From Zopfochytrium polystomum (Eukaryota > Chytridiomycota > Chytridiomycetes > Chytridiales > Chytridiaceae), in assembly GCA_025765615.1 (NCBI GenBank), contig JAIVFJ010000485.1:1-33761 (forward strand): DNA of 33,761 bases. The letters are read 5' to 3'. Below, piece by piece: positions 1-10,339 of this stretch (position 1 is its first letter; the number at the start of each line of letters is the position of its first letter). A program made the position numbers and the translations under genes. The notes under the pieces are model-generated. The model saw only the letters and a list, made by a program, of their open reading frames with translations. It made no database searches and was not told the DNA's origin.

Positions 1-2443
1 ATTCCATCAGGGCAGTCACCGTTATTCTTGCAAGATGGGTTTGCCGAATGAGTTCGCATTAGCCCAGTCTGTACCACATCGAATAACTGTCGAAGGTGTT
101 GCAGTTGGCGCAGACGAGCCTGTTCCAGCTGATGCAGGGGCCAAACAAGTGGGTGACAAAGACGCATAGCATCCCCTTGAAAATTATTGTTAAAATTAAA
201 ACTTCACCAATTTTGACATCAGGACTCACATGCCAGACAGACCAATCCCCATCATTGGTGCAAGCTTTGTTGCAGTAGGTGTTTGCATCTGGACCAGTTC
301 ACTCCACACCGAGTCGTTGACACTTGTGAAGTTGTTGTTTCAGATGAACCACTGACTGTTGGGCTGCCAGTGGCTGGTGCTGTGCAAGTCGTCGACAACG
401 CTGCAAAGCATGACCTAGTCATGGTACAATTAAAACAAGGTTGGCAACTTTGTACAAAGCATACATTCCAGATGGGCAGTCCCCATTGTTTGAGGCAGGC
501 CTTGTTACAGTATGTGTTTGCATTGGACAATCTGTTCCACAGCGAATCGAAGAACTCCTGAAGATGTAGGCGAGGATTGCGTTGCAGAAGACAAAGTCAT
601 GGTGCTTGGACTTGCGCAGGAGGTTGACAGAGCCGCGAAGCAGGTCCTAGTGAATGAAGAGTCAGCACGTTCGCCAAATTTGTGTGCAACTTACATTCCA
701 GTTGGACAGTCGCTGTTGTTGACGCACGCTTTGTTACAAAACGTGTTTGCATTTGACCAATCTGTCCCACACCGAACACTCGAAATTGTGGACACAGTCG
801 GGGTTGGGGATGCTCCATTGCTGCTGGATGTGCTGGGAGAAGTACAATGTCATCGAGAGGGAGGCAAAACAAGTCCTAAAACGAACACATTAATGGGAGT
901 TTCAGCAAGTTAATCAGAACCTCACATTCCAGATGGGCAGTCGCCGTTGTTGCTGCACGCTTTATTGCAAAACGTGTTTGCGTTTGCCCAGTCAGTTCCG
1001 CATCTCACAGAGGAAACCTGCAATACTGACGACGAAGGAGATGGGGATGCCTCTGTCGCACTCCCTGAGGGACTTGGGACAGTGCATGATGTTGAAAGTG
1101 ACGCAAAGCAGCTCATTCCAGTTGGGCAGTCACCATTGTTGATTGCACACCTTGTTGCAGAACGTGTTCGCATTTGACCAGTCCGTTCCACACCGAACAG
1201 AGGAGACCTGAGTTACAGATGGGTTCGGGGGTGCGGAAGTTACGCCACCAGATGAGCTTGAAGCGGCTGGAGCAGTGCATGCTGTTGATAGCGACGCAAA
1301 GCAGGTCGTTCCAGATGGGCAGTCACCGTCGTTGACACATGCCTTGTTGCAGAACGTGTTTGCATTTGACCAGTCTGTGCCACATCGTACACGTGATACC
1401 CCAGATGGAGATGGGGTTGGCGCTATCCCTGACCCGCTAACTGAATTTGTTGAGGAGGTTTGGACAGTGGTAGAGGTCGGAGTAGTCCACTGGATTTGGA
1501 GCTGATGATGGCATTGCAGCTCCACTCCAACCAGCTTTCATCGCCGACAATAGCTCCTGCTCGTAGTCCTGAGAAAGCTCCCAAACCATCACTCCAGCCA
1601 GCCCATTCGCTCTGGACCACTTTGACTTGGCGTAAATAGACTGCTGGTCCTCATACGACACATAGGCAGGGAACGGCGACGACGTAACGTTGGCACCATT
1701 TGAGTCAGTGGGGAGGAAGGAGGGGTTGTACAGAGTTGGCGCCTCAGCCCAGTCAATGTACTGACGCGTCCATCCATTGCTTGCTGTCAGTGATCCACCA
1801 GACAGTGGAGCGTTGCGCTGAGTTCCAGAAAAGCCACGAAGATTGAAATAGAACCATACACCAGTGAACGCACATGACTTGGGGTTGCATGTGTCGCAGC
1901 TTGGTGTGGCGTCAAGATAGTCACCTGGACGGACATCACAAGGGGTCGCATTTGCAGGGTCTTGGCCAGTTTTGTCGCATGCCTGGAAAACACCATTGTA
2001 CTGTCCCTTTGACCCAACGGACCATGAGTGGCCATAGAATGGAACGCCTGTCACGATCTGAGACTTGCTGACGCCAGCAGCCACCATCCACTCCACGCCT
2101 GACGAGGTTGACGCAGACGGTTTGTTTGCTGCTGGCCGCTGAGGGTCACTTGGTCCAGGAAGGTTCAGCGCTGAATTGAAGTCTGAATACGGTGCAGTTG
2201 ACGATGTCGAGTACATGTCATAGGACATCAAACCAAAGTACGAGACGTATTTTGCGTATTCAGTGACGTAGTTGACTCCATTCTGAACGTAGTGGTCTGG
2301 AGTGACAGCAGTGGCAAAGGATATCAACCTGTCTGCACCAAGCTCGGCACGAAGAATCTGGAGGAACCGAACTGTGTTTTTCGCATCATCTGGGCTGACG
2401 ACATTGCATGACGCTCCACCACTGAAAGGGAGAACACATTAGA
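1..2443. repeat. Direct repeat, copy 1 (GH18 C-terminal half plus seven binding modules)
   Basis: This block matches 2958-5393 almost base for base; the offset is 2957 at the left end and 2951 at the right end. From about 1496 to 2440 I see no difference. From 1 to 1495 there are about a dozen single-base insertions or deletions, mostly in short homopolymers. Identity ends inside the intron that follows the catalytic DIDYEYPG codons. The next 510 bases towards higher coordinates are clearly diverged between the two units. Confidence 0.93.
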
Positions 2444-5400
2444 CAGCTGAACACACAAGTAGGCGTGACTCCAACAATAAATTCCTCACCCTGGGTACTC
2501 ATAATCAATATCAAGGCCGTCGAATCCATTCAGGTCCATGTAGTTGTGGATGTTCTTGGCAAATGTTCTCGTCAAAGTCTCGTTTGCGACAACAGAGCTG
2601 AAGTACCGAGAGAGGGACCATCCACCAACAGCAATAGAGGTAAGCAGGTTTGGGTACTTGTTGCGCACTTGCTGGTTCATTAGTGGAACGTACGTCTTGT
2701 CTTGGAAAGAATCGGAGCTTTTAATTGAGCCGTCTGCTTTGAGGTCCAAGAAGGAGTACACAACAATGGAGACGCCGTTCAAGTCGAGCTTGTCGATGTT
2801 GTTTTGAGGACGCGAATAGGGAGCCCAGTTTGGCCAGTAGCCAATGACGCCTGGAGTGGTAAACGGCCTGTAGGCGAAAGGAGTTGCCAGTGCAGTCGGT
2901 GCAGTGGACATTGCCGTCGGGGTCGTGCAGACAGCAGCCACATCGGCAAAACAAGACATTCCATCAGGGCAGTCACCGTTATTCTTGCAAGATGGGTTGC
3001 AGAATGAGTTCGCATTAGCCCAGTCTGTACCACATCGAATAACTGTCGAAGGTGTTGCAGTTGGCGCAGACGAGCCTGTTCCAGCTGATGCAGGGGCCAA
3101 ACAAGTGGGTGACAAAGACGCATAGCATCCCCTTGAAATTATTGTTAAAATTCAAACTTCACCAATTTTGACATCAGGACTCACATGCCAGACAGACAAT
3201 CCCCATCATTGGTGCAAGCTTTGTTGCAGTAGGTGTTTGCATCTGACCAGTTCACTCCACACCGAGTCGTTGACACTTGTGAAGTTGTTGTTTCAGATGA
3301 ACCACTGACTGTTGGGCTGCCAGTGGCTGGTGCTGTGCAAGTCGTCGACAACGCTGCAAAGCATGACCTAGTTCATGGTACAATTAAAACAAGGTTGGCA
3401 ACTTTGTACAAAGCATACATTCCAGATGGGCAGTCCCCATTGTTTGAGCAGGCCTTGTTACAGTATGTGTTTGCATTGGACCAATCTGTTCCACAGCGAA
3501 TCGAAGAAACTCCTGAAGATGTAGGCGAGGATTGCGTTGCAGAAGACAAAGTCATGGTGCTTGGACTTGCGCAGGAGGTTGACAGAGCCGCGAAGCAGGT
3601 CCTAGTGAATGAAGAGTCAGCACGTTCGCCAAATTTGTGTGCAACTTACATTCCAGTTGGACAGTCGCTGTTGTTGACGCACGCTTTGTTACAAAACGTG
3701 TTTGCATTTGACCAATCTGTCCCACACCGAACACTCGAAATTGTGGACACAGTCGGGGTTGGGGATGCTCCATTGCTGCTGGATGTGCTGGGAGAAGTAC
3801 ATGTCATCGAGAGGGAGGCAAAACAAGTCCTAAAACGAACACATTAATGGGAGTTCAGCAAGTTAATCAGAACCTCACATTCCAGATGGGCAGTCGCCGT
3901 TGTTGCTGCACGCTTTATTGCAAAACGTGTTTGCGTTTGCCCAGTCAGTTCCGCATCTCACAGAGGAAACCTGCAATACTGACGACGAAGGAGATGGGGA
4001 TGCCTCTGTCGCACTCCCTGAGGGACTTGGGACAGTGCATGATGTTGAAAGTGACGCAAAGCAGCTCATTCCAGTTGGGCAGTCACCATTGTTGATGCAC
4101 ACCTTGTTGCAGAACGTGTTCGCATTTGACCAGTCCGTTCCACACCGAACAGAGGAGACCTGAGTTACAGATGGGTTCGGGGGTGCGGAAGTTACGCCAC
4201 CAGATGAGCTTGAAGCGGCTGGAGCAGTGCATGCTGTTGATAGCGACGCAAAGCAGGTCGTTCCAGATGGGCAGTCACCGTCGTTGACACATGCCTTGTT
4301 GCAGAACGTGTTTGCATTTGACCAGTCTGTGCCACATCGTACACGTGATACCCCAGATGGAGATGGGGTTGGCGCTATCCCTGACCCGCTAACTGAATTT
4401 GTTGAGGAGGTTTGGACAGTGGTAGAGGTCGGAGTAGTCACTGGATTTGGAGCTGATGATGGCATTGCAGCTCCACTCCAACCAGCTTTCATCGCCGACA
4501 ATAGCTCCTGCTCGTAGTCCTGAGAAAGCTCCCAAACCATCACTCCAGCCAGCCCATTCGCTCTGGACCACTTTGACTTGGCGTAAATAGACTGCTGGTC
4601 CTCATACGACACATAGGCAGGGAACGGCGACGACGTAACGTTGGCACCATTTGAGTCAGTGGGGAGGAAGGAGGGGTTGTACAGAGTTGGCGCCTCAGCC
4701 CAGTCAATGTACTGACGCGTCCATCCATTGCTTGCTGTCAGTGATCCACCAGACAGTGGAGCGTTGCGCTGAGTTCCAGAAAAGCCACGAAGATTGAAAT
4801 AGAACCATACACCAGTGAACGCACATGACTTGGGGTTGCATGTGTCGCAGCTTGGTGTGGCGTCAAGATAGTCACCTGGACGGACATCACAAGGGGTCGC
4901 ATTTGCAGGGTCTTGGCCAGTTTTGTCGCATGCCTGGAAAACACCATTGTACTGTCCCTTTGACCCAACGGACCATGAGTGGCCATAGAATGGAACGCCT
5001 GTCACGATCTGAGACTTGCTGACGCCAGCAGCCACCATCCACTCCACGCCTGACGAGGTTGACGCAGACGGTTTGTTTGCTGCTGGCCGCTGAGGGTCAC
5101 TTGGTCCAGGAAGGTTCAGCGCTGAATTGAAGTCTGAATACGGTGCAGTTGACGATGTCGAGTACATGTCATAGGACATCAAACCAAAGTACGAGACGTA
5201 TTTTGCGTATTCAGTGACGTAGTTGACTCCATTCTGAACGTAGTGGTCTGGAGTGACAGCAGTGGCAAAGGATATCAACCTGTCTGCACCAAGCTCGGCA
5301 CGAAGAATCTGGAGGAACCGAACTGTGTTTTTCGCATCATCTGGGCTGACGACATTGCATGACGCTCCACCACTGAAAGGGAGAAAACATTAGACTGCCA

Positions 5401-6431
5401 AATGCACATGTAGGTGTGACTTGAACAACAAATTCCTCACCCTGGGTACTCGTAATCAATATCCAGGCCGTCGAATCCATTCAAGTCCATGTAGTTGTGA
5501 ATGTTCTTGGCAAATGTTCTCGTCAAAGTTTCGTTTGCGACAACAGTGCTGAAGTACCGAGAGAGGGACCATCCACCAACAGCGATGGAGGTAAGGAGGT
5601 TTGGGTACTTGTTGCGGACTTGCTGGTTCATTAGCGGAACGTACGTCTTGTCTTGGAAAGAATCTGAGCTTTTGATTGAGCCGTCAGCGTTGAGGTTCAA
5701 GAAGGAGTACACAACAATGGAGACGCCGTTCAAGTCGAGCTTGTCGATGTTGTTTTGAGGACGCGAATAGGGAGCCCAGTTTGGCCAGTAGCCAATAACT
5801 CCTGGAGTGGTGAACGGTCTGTAGGCAAAAGGAGTTGGTGGAGCAGTTTGGCCCGTGGTGGTTGCCGAGGGGGTGGCGCACGCAATAGCCACGTCCGCGA
5901 AGCACGACCTTCGGTAATTTTTAGGCAAGGGTTTGTCAGGGTGCGGAGTAAAGCAACAAACACGTCAACCACGCTCACATTCCATCGGGGCAGTCCCCGT
6001 TGTTCTTGCAGGTTGGGTTGCAGAAGGAGTTTGCATTGGACCAGTCGGTCCCGCATCGGACAGCGGAGGTTGGAGTTGCAGTTGGTGTTGATCCTGCGCT
6101 GTTTGGCGCGGTGCAGGTTGTTGCGACCAGGTCATAGCAGCCCCTAAACATTGTGGGGCAACCAATTGTTTAGACAGGAAACCAGTGACGAGGCATCTCA
6201 CATTCCAGAAGGGCAGTCGCCATCGTTTGCGCACGTTGGGTTGCAGTATGTGTTGGCGTCGGACCATGTGGATCCACAGCGGGTGGCGGCAAGAGCTCCC
6301 GCAATAAGGGAGGTCGTGATGGTGACGAGCGTTGCGGCCGCAAATAGAAGGCCACGGGGAACTGTTGTGCGTTTGCTCCTGGGCGCTCGGAGCTGGGCGG
6401 GCGACTTTACAGAAGAGTCGCGGGTCGCCAT
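1..6431 (-). CDS. Modular GH18 chitinase with tandem catalytic domains and cysteine-rich binding modules (3' end beyond the window)
   Basis: Secreted or surface chitinase predicted to hydrolyse beta-1,4-linked GlcNAc polymers. The start at 6431 gives a basic N-terminus and then a hydrophobic stretch (signal peptide or anchor). Exons: 6431-6202, 6143-5979, 5908-5441, 5372-3879, 3829-3650, 3601-3419, 3367-3185, 3131-2490, 2421-926, 875-695, 646-465, 414-231, 175-1. All are GT-AG and phase compatible, without a stop as far as 2421. Module order: two Cys-rich modules (RCGTDW...NGDCPSGM...CFA), GH18, seven modules, GH18, seven more. At least about 1,900 residues are visible. Each GH18 shows SIAVGGW, the catalytic DGLDIDYE, GLMSYDMY, GVPFYGHSW and VMVWELSQD. 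Exons below 1495 carry single-base indels that break the frame; the intact copy suggests sequence error. The modules are probably chitin-binding by context, but I cannot assign a CBM family. Certain: GH18. Inferred: one continuous transcript. Confidence 0.85.
2958..5393. repeat. Direct repeat, copy 2 (intact version)
   Basis: This is the second copy of the 2.4-kb block, and all its exons are in frame. It is the reference for judging the indels in copy 1. The right boundary lies in the intron at 5373-5440, where the two introns stop resembling each other after about 20 bases. Confidence 0.93.
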
Positions 6432-6659
6432 ATGGGAGGTGTTGTTGTGGTGATCTGAAGTTTCAGCCAGGAGTGGGATGGTGTGGAGCCAGCTGGCGTT
6501 GCGTATGCTCGATCGTTGCGATCAGGGGCGGCGGCGCTCCCGTCTCTCGTCAGTCTAAGTGGATTTGTATTTCTCTGCAGGAAACCGCTCTGGCGGTTGA
6601 CGCGGACAGTGTTAATATTCAATGTGGCTGGACGATCTCCACACGCTTGTGCGCTCTCT

Positions 6660-6660
<1 letters not shown>

Positions 6661-6716
<56 letters not shown>
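6661..6716. repeat. (CT)28 microsatellite, GA on the chitinase coding strand
   Basis: An uninterrupted CT dinucleotide tract about 230 bases upstream of the chitinase array start codon. Read on the chitinase coding strand it is GA-rich. The other chitinase gene (17571) also has a long GA tract upstream on its coding strand. Confidence 0.97.
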
Positions 6717-6719
<3 letters not shown>

Positions 6720-7409
6720 GTCCTCTTTTTCTCTTTTTCTCGCCGTCCACTGTCTCTTTTCCCAAACACAAAATTCCTTCCAAACAGAGTCTCTCCTCTC
6801 TTTGGGGGTGTTTGGGGAATCCAAATTGAGCAAGCCGTTGCAAGCATGAATATTGTTATTACTGCCTCTTGTCACCGACCGCATGGAAATAAAAGCAGTC
6901 AAAGAAGAAGAAAGAAAGCCGAATTGGGTCGGCGCAGTCGCGGAAACTGGAAAGCAGCTGCATGACAAAGAGGAACGAAAAAAAGTTTTCCGCGTGTGCC
7001 AAACATTTGAGTTCCGCTTTCTTTCTTTTTTTTTTTTCCTTTTTTTTTTCTCTCTTTTTTTCGTTTGTTTCATGTCTCTTGTCTCCTCCTCCTTTGCAAA
7101 ACGTCCGTCTGTCCCCGCCTCTATCCTGCGTTCGCCGCAGAAAATTCTCGCGGATGCGAGTGATTGATCGGTTGAGGAACGGGCAAATTTCGCTCCCGCC
7201 CTTGCTTGGCACCCACCAGACACAAACAACCAACCCCTCGTTCTGTTCTGTTCTGGGAATGGGACCATTGAATCCCTTCGATTGAACCACCGCGTGCAGT
7301 TGACAGTCAGTACTTGGCTCTCCGTAGACTCCCCCCCCCTCCCCCCTTCTTGGACTGCACACACTTGATTTTTTACCTATTCATACGGCGCCCTGCCGGT
7401 ATTTAATAT

Positions 7410-7537
7410 TTATTGAATGTAACCCTTACTGCCACGTCTTTGGCTTGCCGTCGGCTCCTGCTTTGGTGGATCATTGAAGCCAAGCCTGGCCTTCAATACA
7501 TCGTACTTGTCAAATAAGCCATCCTTGTCAATGGCTG
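7410..7537 (-). pseudogene. Orphan exon-like fragment, about 42 codons, no identifiable 5' part
   Basis: Reading the minus strand from a good acceptor (CTTTGCAG, about 7538-7545), the frame gives IDKDGLFDKYDVLKARLG followed by a charged tail and a TAA stop. The stop overlaps an AATAAA-like signal. The composition looks coding. The frame upstream runs antisense through exon 1 and intron 1 of the SET/NAP gene and has no ATG. It could be the last exon of a gene whose first exons I cannot place, a relic, or chance. The product is not recognised. Confidence 0.3.
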
Positions 7538-7583
7538 CAAAGAAGTCAGTCCAACACACACACACACCCCAACCCTCCAGAAG

Positions 7584-9016
7584 ATGCCGCCGCAACCCAA
7601 AAAGCAGAAGGTCGATGCCAACACGGAGAGCGAAAGTGAGTTGGTTGCTGCTGAATCGTATTCTCCCCGCGCTTTGGGTTACGGCAGAAGAGGAACGCGT
7701 CGACAGAAGTTTGGTTGGACAGGGTTCCCGCAGCGCGCGCAGCGTGCAGCCAGCACGCCCCACGACTAAAATTGGAAGCTGGTCATCCTCCGTTGAAGTA
7801 ACAATCCTTACTTCCCGCCGTTGTCCATCCCAACTTTCCCACTCCCCGGCTTCGTCCCCCAGACGCGAATGGTAGCTCCTTTGACATCTCTGAGGATGCC
7901 CGCTCCAAGCTTGACGGCCTGCTCAGCAAGATGAAGGTGAGTTCTTAATAGACACCATAAGAAATTGCTGCTCCTCGCTCGTTCTCCTTGAGCGTGCGCT
8001 CGCCTGAACAAGAAATTTTGTGCATATTTAGGAAATAAGCGAGCAGGAGCAGGAGGAGATCGACCAGATCAACAAAAAGTACAACAAACATAGGCAGTCC
8101 GTGTACACGGAGCGGAACGCGTTGATTAAATCGATCAAAGGGTTCTGGTGAGGGCACGTCCACAACCATCCACGGCGGCTAGGTGTAAAACGTTGACAAT
8201 ATCCCTTTCCTGCTTGCCCGTCCCAGGCGCGAGGCCTTCCTCAACCATCCTTACTTTTCGGAAAGCATAAACGAAAAGGAGAGCGAAGTCGTGCAGTACA
8301 TTAGGGAATTGATCGTGGAAGAGCCCGCCGACAGCGAAACCGTCTTTACAATCGTCTTTGAGTCGAACCCGTTCTTCTCCGCGCCCCTCAGAATTAAGAA
8401 AACGTGAGCATTTTCAAATTGTTATACTTTGTCTCTCGGTTTTGTGACCGCCCCCCTGTGGTTAAGCGTCAAGCTTGACGAAGAAGGTAACACCGTTGCC
8501 GACAAGATTGCCATCAAGTGGAATTCGGGAAAGGTGCCGTTGTCATGGCTGTCCTTCTTCATTCATGGCTAGTGTTTCTGACAAAATCCCTTTTTGGACT
8601 GCACCAGAACCCGACCGAAGAAAAAAAGCCAGAAAAGGAGGGAGGAAAGAGAAAGAGGAAGGACGATGATGAAGACGACGAAGACGCGGACGATGACGAA
8701 AATCGACCACCGAGCTTCTTCAAGTGGTTGGCCTGGGGTGGAGACGCCGACGAGGATGGCAATGGCCAGCTGTATGAGTCAATGGTGAGAGACTGTGTGG
8801 ATTGGAACGATTGTGTAAACTCTGATGTTATGGGCGTTCTCACCTTTTTTTCTCAATATTTTGGTCTGCCTTTCTCTCCGCCTCCAGTCGAACATGATCG
8901 CCGACGAGCTTTACGTCAGGGGCATCGAATTGGCTTTGGGTCTTGACGACGTCGACGAGGATGATGAGGAGGGCGACGACGACGAAGACGGAGAGGAGGA
9001 ACAGGACGACGAGTGA
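7584..9016 (+). CDS. SET/NAP-family histone chaperone
   Basis: Nucleosome-assembly (SET/TAF-I/NAP1 family) protein expected to bind H3-H4 or H2A-H2B and move them in the nucleus or cytosol. Seven exons: 7584-7635, 7863-7936, 8032-8147, 8227-8403, 8467-8533, 8608-8784, 8888-9016. All have GT-AG introns and give 263 residues in one clean frame. It begins with a basic cluster (PKKQKV), then a long dimerisation helix (SEQEQEEIDQINKKYNK), the globular core with FWREAFLNHPYF and FESNPFFSAPLRI, a Lys/Asp-rich loop, RPPSFFKWL, and a very acidic tail of Asp/Glu. The FFKW element and the length fit SET better than longer NAP1 proteins. It is transcribed away from the chitinase array. Intron 1 (227 bases) is the longest. 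Confidence 0.93.
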
Positions 9017-9283
9017 TTCTTGCCCTCGTCTCTCACCCTTCATTCTGTGGCTAAAGCACATCGTCTTCTTTCTTTTTCTTAATGTTTGCTTACAACTCTT
9101 CATTATCGGGAAACCTGTTTCATTGAGTCTTGTTCCAATGCTGATTACAGTTAAAAGGTTACCCACGAAGAGCAGCTGATGAAATGAACCATGAGAGGAA
9201 CAGAGACACAACATTTTCTCTCAGCGACAATAGGGTACTTGTGATGGTGAACAAAAGCCACTCCGCGTGCATTATAACCAAAA
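9017..9283. other. Convergent 3' region
   Basis: Short region between the stop of the SET/NAP gene and the end of the minus-strand reading frame at 9284. It holds T-rich sequence at 9060-9085 and no open frame I would support. Confidence 0.5.
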
Positions 9284-10339
9284 CTAGAAGAAATCAAGCC
9301 TCCCATCAATGTAGTCTTCAAGGACGTGGTGGCTAGAGGCGCCCGCACCAGCCTTGATCGTTGTCGCAAAGCGCAGGTTCGCGGGCGAGTCCATAGAAAC
9401 GGGCGCCACGTTCGTCAAAGCGGTGCGACCGGCCACGTCCGCCCACGCGCGGCAGCGGGGCGGGCCGCGCACCAGTGCGCGGTGCAACCCCCGAAAGTAC
9501 TCGCCGCGCGCGGCGCCCTCCGACTCGTGGAACACCCGAAAGACGGGATGCCCTGCCGCTCCGTCCACCACGCATGGCACGCACGGCCGCCCACGTCGCA
9601 GACGACCACGTCGAGAGTGGGCCAGTGAGGTCAAAACCGCCAGCACGCGAGCGGACGGGAATGCCGGCCTCAGCGGCGGTCGCGCTGACCGAGCGGCGCG
9701 CTGACAGGCGGCTCGGCGATCGCGGCCGCGAGGCCTCCGCCTCCGCCTCGATGCAGACCAGAGCGGCGACGGCGGCGCGGAGACGCTCGGCTGCGGCGAC
9801 GGTGTGCGGGTCGGAGTCCCCGCACGCTTCGCGTCTGGCGAGGAGCTTTGCCGCCTTGTGTGCGGCGCGGAACTGCAGGCGGCGCAGGCGGCACAGTGCG
9901 GCCTGAGCTTCGGCGGGACTCGTACCGGCTGCAGCCGCGAGGGGCGCGGGGATTTGTGAGACGTAGGGAAACAGGGTCCCAGCGGTTGCGCGGGAGGCAA
10001 GGAAGCGTTCCGTCTCCGTTCGGAAGGGGAAGGGTGGTGGGCCGTGGGCGGTGTTGTGTCGGTGAATGGGAGCAATGAAGGAGTAGGGGAACAGCAAATC
10101 TTGCAAGCGGTCGTGAGCATCCCCGCATCCGCCCGGATCGCCGGTCGTGGTGTGGCCACCGGGAGCGTCGACAGAGGGTGTTTGCCGCCTACACGTGTAG
10201 GACGGCCGAGTTCTGCATTCCCGTGCTTGTTGTTGTTGTCTATTGGAGCGACGTGAGGAGTAGTGGGATGGGGAGAGGTATCTGGTCTGTTCCGGCGCCA
10301 TGGTGTTTGCCGCTCCCTGCCGTAACGAGGCCAAGCCAC
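9284..10339 (-). CDS. Unrecognised protein, Ala/Arg-rich, frame uncertain
   Basis: The minus strand is open over about 1 kb in more than one frame because of high GC. The best-looking parts are a helical Ala/Arg-rich segment at about 9990-9700 (around LCRLRRLQFRAAHKAAKLL) and a C-terminal segment at about 9590-9284 with GHPVFRVFHESEGAARGEY and the end HHVLEDYIDGRLDFF. These two lie in different frames, with an apparent switch near 9570-9640. No good intron is visible there, so a small indel is possible. The start is unclear: candidate ATGs near 10300-10339 lie in the upstream region shared with the bZIP gene. I do not recognise the family. The hydrophobic C-terminus and lack of repeats suggest a folded domain. 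That it is a gene is likely but not certain. Confidence 0.45.
   Translation of the reverse strand: MAWPRYGRERQTPWRRNRPDTSPHPTTPHVAPIDNNNKHGNAELGRPTRVGGKHPLSTLPVATPRPAIRADAGMLTTACKICCSPTPSLLPFTDTTPPTAHHPSPSERRRNASLPPAQPLGPCFPTSHKSPRPSRLQPVRVPPKLRPHCAACAACSSAPHTRRQSSSPDAKRAGTPTRTPSPQPSVSAPPSPLWSASRRRRRPRGRDRRAACQRAARSARPPLRPAFPSARVLAVLTSLAHSRRGRLRRGRPCVPCVVDGAAGHPVFRVFHESEGAARGEYFRGLHRALVRGPPRCRAWADVAGRTALTNVAPVSMDSPANLRFATTIKAGAGASSHHVLEDYIDGRLDFF

Larger units (their letters stand above)
6432..7583. other. Divergent intergenic region between the chitinase array and the SET/NAP gene
   Basis: About 1.15 kb separating two divergently transcribed genes. It holds a long CT repeat, several T-rich stretches around 7018-7070, a C-rich run near 7330-7345, and a short exon-like reading frame on the minus strand (7410-7537, listed separately). 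I see no other gene. Confidence 0.6.

Noticed and set aside
1..2957. Calling the left unit a separate pseudogene
   Set aside because: It joins the upstream exons in frame at 3131-2490 and 2421, and its breaks are confined to the first 1.5 kb. A low-quality end of the same gene fits better.
6661..6716. CRISPR or prokaryotic-type mobile element
   Set aside because: The window has spliced eukaryotic genes throughout. The repeats present are microsatellites and a gene-internal tandem duplication. No transposase, terminal repeats or spacer array was seen.
6612..7364. A 250-codon open frame on the minus strand through the CT repeat
   Set aside because: It is made of repeat-encoded Glu-Arg runs and Lys-rich low-complexity sequence in a promoter region and has no domain. 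The CT/GA repeat keeps all frames open.
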